Source: Ktedonosporobacter rubrisoli (GTDB lineage: Bacteria; Chloroflexota; Ktedonobacteria; Ktedonobacterales; Ktedonobacteraceae). Taken from it: a stretch of DNA of 64,000 bases. The translations under genes and the position numbers were made by a program. Under the pieces are notes generated by a model. It was given only the letters and a program-made list of their open reading frames with translations. It had not been told where the DNA came from and ran no database searches. The stretch is from the NCBI RefSeq assembly GCF_004208415.1, contig NZ_CP035758.1, forward strand, positions 7,998,001-8,062,000, given 5' to 3'. The stretch's first letter is position 1. The number at the start of each line of letters is the position of its first letter. Below, piece after piece: positions 51,233 through 58,533 of this stretch.

Positions 51233-52948
51233 CTAATGCTTGAATAGCATGGCAAGGACCGTGACGCCGGCCACGCCAAGACAGAACCAGCCGGGAATGA
51301 CAAGGTGCGCCGTGCTGAGCAGAAAGACGCCGCCGGCCACGGCCACCGCAAACATAATTACCCAGGCCGTACTTCCGTGTCCGCCATTCCCGTTAGCAAG
51401 CTGGACATGGTTTTGTTGTCCCCGCCGGCGTCGCCGTGTGCGCTTGCCGCCTGGTAGATTTGCCAATCTGACTTCGAGCTGGCCCGTCTCGATTCTGCTG
51501 ATCAGGCGATCTATAGAACGTGGCAACGACATCAAGACCCGACCAGTATCGAGGAGCTGTCCGCCAAGGTCCTGAATGGTTTGTCCAACTCCCGCCGCGT
51601 CAAGCCCCAGAAACTTGCGCGCGTAAGGCGTGGCAACCTCAATAAAGTTGAAATCGGGAGCCAGTCCGGTAGAGACGCCCACAAGCGTGCCGATCGCGCG
51701 GCCCGTAAAGGCAAACTGGGCGGGAATCTGGAATGGCTGCCCATAGAGAAGATTTTCGATATCCTGCGCAACTTCCGGAATATCGAGATCGCGCACCTCG
51801 CCCAGCGTCATGCCATAATATTGCTCCATCATCAATCCCATGCCGCGCTCAATGGCTGCCATGTTCGCATCTTCACCGATAAAGCCAAGGCGCGAAAGGC
51901 CAGTGACGATAGTGTGTGAGTCGCGCATCACAAAGCCAAGGAAGAGATCCTTCATCGAGCGTTTCATATTTTTGGTAAGCGTGCCGGTCATGCCAAAGTC
52001 AACAAAGGCGATAACCGGGCCATCCTCATGCGAATACTTTTTGATAAAAATATTGCCGGGATGAGGATCGGCATGGAAGAAGCCCTCTTCGAAGAATTGG
52101 CGGAAGTAGGCCTTCACAGTACGCTTGGCAACCTCAAGACGGTTGATGCCTTGCGCATCGATGGTGGCATAGTCATTGATCTTGATGCCGTCAATCCACT
52201 CAAGAACCAGCACGCGCCGCGTCACATATTCTTCGTGGATGGTTGGAATATAGATAGTAGGATCGTCCTGGAACATTTCTTTGAAGCGTTTGGCATTGCT
52301 AGCCTCTCGCACGAAGTCAATCTCTTCATAGGTCGTGCGCCTGAACTCGTTATATACGCCCATCAGATCAATAAAGTCGCTTGTATCGACAAGACGATTG
52401 ATGACCCAGATGACAAACTTGAGCGTGCTTAGATCCATGATTACAAGACTATCGATGTTGGGGCGTTGGACCTTCACGGCAACGGTTTCTCCGGTCGAGG
52501 CCAGGACAGCTTTATGCACCTGTCCAAGAGAGGCTGCGGCTGTGCACTTGCGTTCCAGCGAGCTAAAGATTTCCTCAACGGGCCGCCCAAATTCGCTTTC
52601 AATGACTGAGACAACGTGCTCAAAGGGCTCGGGTGGCACTTCATCCTGGAGCGTACTGAGCACCGTCAGCGCCCGCTCAGGCAAGAGGTCGGCGCGCGAG
52701 CTGAGAAACTGACCTAATTTGATCATCAAGACGCCAAGCTTGATAGCCGTGTGACGGAATGCAGTTAGCACTTCGATCAGGACCTCAACATTTGGCTGAA
52801 CCTGGTAGTTGCCACGCTCACGCGCGCGGACAACGCGTTGACGCTCGCGATAAATAACCCAGATCGTCCACAGAAGCAATCGGGAGACGCGAAAAAAGCG
52901 CACAAATTGCGAGAATCTATTGATACGCGGTGGTGATATTGAACGCAT
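51233..52948 (-). CDS. AarF/UbiB/ABC1-family atypical kinase
   Basis: With the ATG at 52948 the protein has 571 residues. The family motifs are K-L-G-Q-F-L-S-S-R-A-D-L-L-P (KxGQ motif, about residue 75-90), A-A-S-L-G-Q-V-H-K-A (Ala-rich nucleotide loop), V-A-V-K-V-Q-R-P (Lys of the kinase fold), and H-A-D-P-H-P-G-N-I (catalytic loop), then F-V-D-F-G-M-T-G for the metal-binding Asp. Two C-terminal hydrophobic segments anchor it. Relatives act in ubiquinone or lipid metabolism. It lies 139 nt after the ABC exporter gene on the same strand. Confidence 0.93.
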   Translation of the reverse strand: MRSISPPRINRFSQFVRFFRVSRLLLWTIWVIYRERQRVVRARERGNYQVQPNVEVLIEVLTAFRHTAIKLGVLMIKLGQFLSSRADLLPERALTVLSTLQDEVPPEPFEHVVSVIESEFGRPVEEIFSSLERKCTAAASLGQVHKAVLASTGETVAVKVQRPNIDSLVIMDLSTLKFVIWVINRLVDTSDFIDLMGVYNEFRRTTYEEIDFVREASNAKRFKEMFQDDPTIYIPTIHEEYVTRRVLVLEWIDGIKINDYATIDAQGINRLEVAKRTVKAYFRQFFEEGFFHADPHPGNIFIKKYSHEDGPVIAFVDFGMTGTLTKNMKRSMKDLFLGFVMRDSHTIVTGLSRLGFIGEDANMAAIERGMGLMMEQYYGMTLGEVRDLDIPEVAQDIENLLYGQPFQIPAQFAFTGRAIGTLVGVSTGLAPDFNFIEVATPYARKFLGLDAAGVGQTIQDLGGQLLDTGRVLMSLPRSIDRLISRIETGQLEVRLANLPGGKRTRRRRRGQQNHVQLANGNGGHGSTAWVIMFAVAVAGGVFLLSTAHLVIPGWFCLGVAGVTVLAMLFKH

Positions 52949-53086
52949 AAAAACACGGACCTTTCTCCAACAGATATATCGTAATAAATACGTTGGAGGC
53001 ATGTGTAGAGTTTGAGGAAAACTGGCCAGGGAGAAAAATCATGAATAGAAGAGATGAAAGGCTTCTCAGTGGCGAGACGAGGCAGC

Positions 53087-55816
53087 TCAGGCCGCCTCAA
53101 TCTCGCCATTCTCAAGTTGAGTTTGAATCAGTTGGGCGTAGAAGCCGTTGTGTCGCAAGAGTTGCTCATGTTTGCCCTGCTCTACGATGCAACCTTGATC
53201 AAGGAAAAGGATAAGATCGGCGTTGCGGATCGTGCTGAGCCTGTGCGCAATGAGGACCTGGGTACAGGAGAGCTTGTCAAGATTTTGCTCTACGACGTGC
53301 TCTGTGCTGACATCGAGGGCGCTGGTAGCTTCGTCAAGTAAAAGGAGGGTCGGCTGATTGGCCAGCGCGCGAGCCAGAGCCAGGCGCTGACGCTGGCCTC
53401 CCGAGAACACGCTACCACCTTCCGAGACAAGCATCTCATAGCCCATTGGCATGCGTTCGATATCTTCGTGAATGGCTGCGGCTTTTGCCGCGCTTATTAC
53501 CTGTTCCATGCTCATATCTGGATTATTGAATGCAATGTTGTCGCGTACCGAGCCGCTAAAGAGGAAAGTATCCTGTAAGACGACGCCGAATTGCTTACGC
53601 ACCTCGCCATAATTCAGCTGATCCAGAGGAATGCCATCATAGAGAATGCTGCCGCCTGTGGGCGTAATCAGGCCTACCAGCAGCTTGCCTAAGGTGCTTT
53701 TGCCGGAGCCGGTTTTGCCCACCAGGGCCACTTTTTGCCCTGGCTTGATATTGACGTTAATGTCTTTGAGGACTGCTTCCCCGTTGGCATCGTACTTGAA
53801 CTGCACGTGCCTTAGCTCAATGTGCCCGCTGAGCCTGGGGGGAAGCGCGACCTGCTGCGGATTTTGCTCGGGCTCGGCCTCGATCACATCGGCGATGCGC
53901 TCAAAATGCGCGCGGGCAATCTGCAGGCTTTGGCCGCTTGCCGCCAATGAGCCAAGCGGAGTGAGAAACGAAGCGGCCAGCGTGCTCAGGGCCAGCATCG
54001 CGCCTACGGGCATCGTGCCTTGGATTACCAGCATCGCGCCAATCCAGAGCAGGATCAGCGAGGACATCGTTTGCACAAGCTGCAGGCAGATGCCGACTAC
54101 CGAGACCAGATAACTGCGCCGAACCGCAATATTCATTTCGTCAAAGAAGAGGTTCTTCCAGTGGTGCAAGGCGCGCTGTTCGGCTCCAGCAGCCTTGAGG
54201 GTTGCGATGCCGGCCAGCACTTCGTTGAGATAGCCCTGAGACTTGCCCTGTGCTACAAGATCGCGCTGCGTCAGCCTGCGAATCAGTGGGGCTGTGCATA
54301 AGAGCAATATAACCTGCAAAGTGCCTATGGCTACGGTTACGCCGGCTATCAGGCGCGATTGAGAGATCAGCACGGCCAGGTAGACAAGGATTGTGGTGCC
54401 ATCTAAGAGCGTGGAGATGAGCTGGCCGGTGAGCAGATCGCGGATGGCTGTATTGCTATTGACGCGTGAAAGCAGATCGCCATTCAGGCGCAGCTGAAAG
54501 AAACGATAGGGCAGGCTGAGCATATGCTCGATAAAGTTGAGCATCATCCTTGCATCGATGCGCGTCTGTAGATGGGTGAGCAGGAAAGCGCGCAAGAGGC
54601 TGGTAATACCCTGCGTGAGAACCAGAAAGAGCATGCCCAGGCTCAGAAGGGTCAATAAGTTGAAGGCCTGCAGCGGAATGATCCGATCTACCACTACCTC
54701 GGTCAGCAAGGGGAGGCCGATACCTAGAATCTGCAGCAGGAGCGAGGTTCCGATGATCTGGGCGATGACGCCGCGCATGGTCAAGAGAGAGCGCATATAG
54801 CTCCAGAGCGAGAAGGTTCTTTGTAATTTGCGGCGCTCAAACTGTTCTCCGGGCTCCAGGGCAATGACCACGCCGGTAAAGCCTGCCTCGAACTCGGCGG
54901 CAGTCAGTCTGCGCTGTCCCGCGGCCGGATCGACGATATCAACTTTTTTAGGTGACCAGCGCTCAAGTACGACAAAGTGGTTGAACTCCCAATGGATTAT
55001 GGCCGGGAGGGCAATGCGCCGGAAGTTGTTGCGTTTTAGCGAGAGTGCCCGTACCTGCATGCCGTAGTGTTGCGCGCCCTTTACTATGGTAAGGGCGGTA
55101 AGCCCGTCACGCCCGACACCACAATATTCCTGAACCTCTGAAATGCTGGTTTCGCGCCCATAATAGCTCAAAACCATGGCCAGGCAAGCGGCTCCGCATT
55201 CGACTGCGCTCATCTGGCTCATTTCGGGAACGCGGCGCAATTTCCGGCCCAAAGTCGTGAAAATATTGGCTTGCTTGCGCGTAGCGCTTGAGCTGGCCTG
55301 CCCGGCTGTTTGTGAGGATTGCTGAGATCCTGCGGCGGCGTTTGTCGCGGCTTCAATATCCTGCAGGCGCGTCGGAGCCGTGGTCTGCATATCCAGGCTC
55401 GGCTCTGGTGTGCTGGGAAGGCCGGGCAACGCTGGGGTCTGTGGAGCAAAGGGTGCAGGCCTGACAGCCGGAATGGGCCGGCTAGGCAGTGAAAGCGGCT
55501 GTGGCCCCGAGATCAGCGGGCCAATGGCCGGCATGTGGCGACTGGGCAGTGAAAAGAAAGGTGGCGCTAAGAGCGCTGAGTTGATTGATGGCATGGGATG
55601 GCCAGGCAAAGAGGGAGTCTGTGGAGCAAAGGGTGCAGGCCTGACAGCCGGAATGGGCCGGCTAGGCAGTGAAAGAAGCTGCGGCCCTGAGAGCGTTTGT
55701 TCTTCTTCCTGCGGTGGCTGGCTCGGCAAGGAGATGCGAGGCGGGACTGCCTTGTTTCTCTTGCTTGTCTGATTTATATTCTGGCTGGTAGAAGCTGGGT
55801 CCTGTCTCTGTTCCAT
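53087..55816 (-). CDS. C39-peptidase ABC exporter (bacteriocin-type) with Pro-rich N-terminus
   Basis: The ATG at 55816 gives 909 residues. Residues 29-148 are six tandem units of exactly 20 residues (S-L-P-S-R-P-I-P-A type). A C39 peptidase domain follows with Gln201, Cys207 (E-C-G-A-A-C), His280 and Asp296, all the catalytic positions. Next come a six-helix ABC membrane domain (about 330-640) and an ATPase with Walker A G-K-T-G-S-G-K-S-T (about 700), signature S-G-G-Q-R-Q and Walker B L-L-L-L-D-E-A-T-S. It would cut double-glycine leaders and export the cargo; two such precursors lie upstream. The Pro-rich segment is unusual for the family. Confidence 0.93.
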   Translation of the reverse strand: MEQRQDPASTSQNINQTSKRNKAVPPRISLPSQPPQEEEQTLSGPQLLSLPSRPIPAVRPAPFAPQTPSLPGHPMPSINSALLAPPFFSLPSRHMPAIGPLISGPQPLSLPSRPIPAVRPAPFAPQTPALPGLPSTPEPSLDMQTTAPTRLQDIEAATNAAAGSQQSSQTAGQASSSATRKQANIFTTLGRKLRRVPEMSQMSAVECGAACLAMVLSYYGRETSISEVQEYCGVGRDGLTALTIVKGAQHYGMQVRALSLKRNNFRRIALPAIIHWEFNHFVVLERWSPKKVDIVDPAAGQRRLTAAEFEAGFTGVVIALEPGEQFERRKLQRTFSLWSYMRSLLTMRGVIAQIIGTSLLLQILGIGLPLLTEVVVDRIIPLQAFNLLTLLSLGMLFLVLTQGITSLLRAFLLTHLQTRIDARMMLNFIEHMLSLPYRFFQLRLNGDLLSRVNSNTAIRDLLTGQLISTLLDGTTILVYLAVLISQSRLIAGVTVAIGTLQVILLLCTAPLIRRLTQRDLVAQGKSQGYLNEVLAGIATLKAAGAEQRALHHWKNLFFDEMNIAVRRSYLVSVVGICLQLVQTMSSLILLWIGAMLVIQGTMPVGAMLALSTLAASFLTPLGSLAASGQSLQIARAHFERIADVIEAEPEQNPQQVALPPRLSGHIELRHVQFKYDANGEAVLKDINVNIKPGQKVALVGKTGSGKSTLGKLLVGLITPTGGSILYDGIPLDQLNYGEVRKQFGVVLQDTFLFSGSVRDNIAFNNPDMSMEQVISAAKAAAIHEDIERMPMGYEMLVSEGGSVFSGGQRQRLALARALANQPTLLLLDEATSALDVSTEHVVEQNLDKLSCTQVLIAHRLSTIRNADLILFLDQGCIVEQGKHEQLLRHNGFYAQLIQTQLENGEIEAA
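55380..55732 (-). repeat. 60-nt tandem repeats inside the exporter gene
   Basis: Six units in 60-nt register encode the Pro-rich N-terminus. The unit at 55441-55497 and the one at 55621-55677 (three units apart) are identical at the DNA level over more than 50 nt, so the array has been homogenised or recently amplified. Confidence 0.8.
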
Positions 55817-55829
55817 AATTAGCTCAACT

Positions 55830-56402
55830 CTAATGTATCTGGAGAATCTGTTTGGCATCAGGCAATAAAGAGAGCACGTTCTGGGTGCCGAGGCGAATCT
55901 GGGCCGAGCATATACTGCCGACATAGGCACTGGCCCCAGGTGCGTTGCTGAGAGAAATAAGGGCCATGGCGGAAGGTCCACTGATCGCCTGTGCGAGCTC
56001 TCCTGGCGATTTGAAATACTTGCCGACCTGGGCCGGATTTATCAGATTTGAGTCCACACGCTCAACCTTGCCTGTCAACTGGGTGGAACCGATGCTGATA
56101 CTGGCCGCCTGTCCGGAGCGCAAATCTTTCCAGCGTTCCGGTGCGAAAAAAAGTGCTGCCGCCGGAGTCTTCTGGCCCTGTCCCGGACCTGTAGCCTCGA
56201 CGATAACGCCGCGCCCGCTGATATTCACAGGCACCTGAATAAACCAGCCAAGTATTCCCACGCTAAGCGTGAGCAGCAGAGCTAACCAGAAAAACACAAA
56301 AGCAGACGGCGAGATTACACGTAATCTTACTTCCTGCTTTTGCCTCTGGGTATACTGTTGTACAGCCTGCTCACGAAAGATTGGAGACTCGGGGGAGACC
56401 AT
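55830..56402 (-). CDS. Short HlyD-like secretion accessory protein
   Basis: The ATG at 56402 follows AAGGAGG; 190 residues. One transmembrane helix (residues about 33-56) follows a basic cytoplasmic N-terminus, then an extracytoplasmic beta-barrel-like/lipoyl-like part (NISGRGVIVEATG; GKVERVDSNLI) and a C-terminal strand-rich end. It resembles NHLP-type HlyD membrane fusion proteins but lacks the long coiled coil that would span a periplasm. The exporter gene starts 14 nt after its stop. It probably works with the exporter as the accessory protein. Confidence 0.8.
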   Translation of the reverse strand: MVSPESPIFREQAVQQYTQRQKQEVRLRVISPSAFVFFWLALLLTLSVGILGWFIQVPVNISGRGVIVEATGPGQGQKTPAAALFFAPERWKDLRSGQAASISIGSTQLTGKVERVDSNLINPAQVGKYFKSPGELAQAISGPSAMALISLSNAPGASAYVGSICSAQIRLGTQNVLSLLPDAKQILQIH

Positions 56403-56504
56403 CAACCCTCCTTCTACTCAAACTACTCAAGAATGCCTCTAGAATATCTTGCTCTAGCGCTTGCCCTGCAAACTGATGAGATTAATGTCGTGAATAACGC
56501 CAGA

Positions 56505-56523
56505 GGAGGCAGCGTATGCCTCC
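56505..56523 (-). terminator. Terminator after precursor peptide 2
   Basis: GGAGGCA-GCGTA-TGCCTCC. It is the counterpart of 57509-57529, but its 5-nt loop is the reverse complement of the loop there. Some read-through into the HlyD gene is needed if it is not separately transcribed. Confidence 0.65.
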
Positions 56524-56617
56524 CCGGCTCAGTCTGGCCTTCCCTGGCCAGAGAGATCCTTGACATCGCTGTAATATACACAGCTTGACTGGAGAATATG
56601 TCTACACGGCATGGAAC

Positions 56618-56899
56618 TTAGAAGGAGAAATCTCCATCGTCGAGGTTCCCACCGCCGAGATTTATACCATTTCCACCGAGGTTAATGCCTTTATTACCTC
56701 TACCTTTTTTGACACTACCAATCAAGCCCGTGACGTCGGAAAGCAGCGAGTTGGTATTGTCGCGATCGCCGATCAAACCATCAGTTAAGTCAGAGATATT
56801 GTCAATGTTAATCCCTTTGCCACCGGCGACATGGGTAAGCTGGATAGATGTCAGTTCTACTGCGTCCTCTTCGTGTGCGGAAGTCTTCTTGTTAAACAT
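56618..56899 (-). CDS. Double-glycine leader peptide precursor 2
   Basis: The ATG at 56899 has GGAAGGAG 13 nt upstream. The 93-residue product has a 27-residue leader ending L-T-H-V-A-G-G, the cleavage signal for C39 peptidases. The leader matches that of precursor 1 in 22 of 27 positions. The 66-residue core is Cys-free and rich in Gly, Asn and Asp (K-G-I-N-L-G-G-N-G-I-N-L-G-G-G) and ends D-G-D-F-S-F. I infer a secreted bacteriocin- or signal-like peptide exported by the neighbouring transporter. No modifying enzyme is present. Confidence 0.8.
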   Translation of the reverse strand: MFNKKTSAHEEDAVELTSIQLTHVAGGKGINIDNISDLTDGLIGDRDNTNSLLSDVTGLIGSVKKGRGNKGINLGGNGINLGGGNLDDGDFSF

Positions 56900-57508
56900 A
56901 GAGTAGATGGAACTCCTTCCGTAATGTTTACTGGTGATTATCCTCATAATAATCACACTACTTTGCACTCAGCAGATCAAAAATCCGACCTGTCCTCGTC
57001 AAGTGGATAATCTGACATAGCTCAGGTAGAAAGAACTACATCAGCGGTATCTTACCAGCGATGCTGTTTCAAAAATGGCTGGTTTGTACGCTTGCCATCC
57101 TTGAAACTACGGGAAGTATACACCATCAAAAAGTTGCTCTCGCTTATTTCAAGATGGACATAGGCATATGGTAATGTATTTGTGAAGACTCTGCAGTAAA
57201 TTTAAATGTTAGCAAGGAGCGTGATCTGTAATTGTTAAATGATAGTCTATAGTGTGAAAACTCAACAGTTCAAGGCGGGGAAACGCAAGAGATCTAAGCG
57301 GGCCAGAGCCCAAAACTGTAGCATGTGTCAGCGCTTATATTATCTGGGGCTGTGGTGCATGAGAGTGAAGAAATGGGCTGCAGTGCTCTGAGGCAAGATC
57401 GTTTGTGTGCGTGACGCAGGTCTGGGATAGCATCACTATTTGCACTTCATGGAGGCTTGGTAGCGTGCTGGCTCTTCATACAAGGTCGGATCGGGAAAAC
57501 GAAATCAA
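56900..57508 (-). other. Leader and promoter region of precursor 2
   Basis: About 600 nt without a gene. Blocks at 57061-57200 closely match 58091-58230 upstream of precursor 1, at the same distance from the start codon, so the whole unit (terminator, gene, promoter) was duplicated in tandem. Confidence 0.7.
57100..57153 (-). promoter_or_regulatory. Conserved promoter block of precursor 2
   Basis: CTTGAAA (57100-57106) and TTTCAAG (57147-57153) are inverted repeats flanking AGTATACACCAT (TATACT -10-like on the minus strand at 57115-57120). The same layout is at 58135-58189. Confidence 0.6.
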
Positions 57509-57529
57509 GGGAGGCATACGCTGCCTCCC
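57509..57529 (-). terminator. Terminator after precursor peptide 1
   Basis: GGGAGGCA-TACGC-TGCCTCCC: perfect 8-bp stem downstream of the precursor 1 gene. Confidence 0.7.
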
Positions 57530-57625
57530 CCGCTCAGCCTGGCTCTCTGGCCGCGAGAGTGCTCCTGCATTCACTCTCGCACCCATGTAAATAGCATGAC
57601 TGAAGATGATAGTACCGCTGACTAC

Positions 57626-57931
57626 TTAGAGAGAGAGGTCTGCGCCAAGAGTGTTTCCGCCGATGTTGGCATTAACACCAGCACTAACCTTTGGCAGGCT
57701 GCCAAGCAGACCTGAAGCAGTATTGCCGACGCCGGAAAGTAACCCGTTGCCGGTCCCGGTAACGCCTGAGAGCAGGCCGTTGCCGCCGTTGTCTCCGCCA
57801 GTAAGCCCAGAAACAGAATCGGTTAGTCCCTGTACTGCATTCTTTCCCTTACCGCCGGCGACATTAGTAAGCTGTGCGGCCGTCAGTTCTACTGCGTCTT
57901 CTTCGTGTGCGGAAATCTTCTTGGTGAACAT
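57626..57931 (-). CDS. Double-glycine leader peptide precursor 1
   Basis: The ATG at 57931 with GGAAGGGG 12 nt upstream gives 101 residues. The 27-residue leader ends L-T-N-V-A-G-G. The 74-residue core is Cys-free and very rich in Gly, Ser, Leu and Asn with near-repeats of G-N-G-L-L-S-G-V, and ends G-A-D-L-S-L, like the D-F-S-F end of its paralogue. It is predicted to be cut after G27 and exported. Class II bacteriocin, biofilm factor or signal are all possible; nothing decides between them. Confidence 0.8.
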   Translation of the reverse strand: MFTKKISAHEEDAVELTAAQLTNVAGGKGKNAVQGLTDSVSGLTGGDNGGNGLLSGVTGTGNGLLSGVGNTASGLLGSLPKVSAGVNANIGGNTLGADLSL

Positions 57932-58533
57932 AGAGTTAATGAACCCCTTCCATAAATTTGTATTTATGATCATCATTATGGTGACCATGCTGATTTGTTT
58001 GGCCACAAATCAGTTTTCTGATCTGCCTTCATCGCGTGGATAAACTGGCATAGCTAGACAGAAAAGACTATAACCAGCGCTGCCTTACCAGCGATGCTGT
58101 TTCGAAGAATAAACTTTATGCGCGCGCTTCTATTCTTGAAACTATTGGGAAGTATACACCATTTGAAAGCCACTCTCGCTTATTTCAAGACAGGAATAGC
58201 CATATGGTAATGTATTTATGTAAAACTCTGCAGTAGCTTTACATAACATAAGGATGCGTGATTGTGGAATGGTAGAGCCTGTTATATAGAAACTCAACTA
58301 TTTAAGAGGGAAGAAGGGCTAGAAATAAGTTTGGCCATCCATGGCGGCGCAGGAAGAGAAAGTTGCGGGCCAGGGTCGGGAGAAAACGCCTCTCTGGTGT
58401 CCTGGATAGTTTTCAGGAGATGGGATGAGGATTACAAAGATGGTTGCCGAAGCCACTTTGCTCCACCGGCAAAGGTGTACTGGCAACCATCTGCTAAAAA
58501 TCTGTTCCAGCCTGGCGGTATCTGGATACCGAC
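57932..58533 (-). other. Leader and promoter region of precursor 1
   Basis: About 600 nt without a gene, upstream of precursor 1 and downstream of the M1 aminopeptidase. Contains the conserved promoter block at 58135-58189 and otherwise no recognisable element. Confidence 0.6.
58135..58189 (-). promoter_or_regulatory. Conserved promoter block of precursor 1
   Basis: CTTGAAA (58135-58141) and TTTCAAG (58183-58189) flank AGTATACACCAT, as in the block before precursor 2. The arms may bind a regulator; none is encoded next door. Confidence 0.6.

Noticed and set aside
55435..55680. CRISPR array in the exporter gene
   Set aside because: Units follow without spacers, in 60-nt register with the reading frame; it is a coding minisatellite. 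No cas gene is present and no other array was seen.
57405..57590. Plus-strand frame between the peptide genes
   Set aside because: It runs across the terminator hairpin of precursor 1 on the opposite strand and has no ribosome site.
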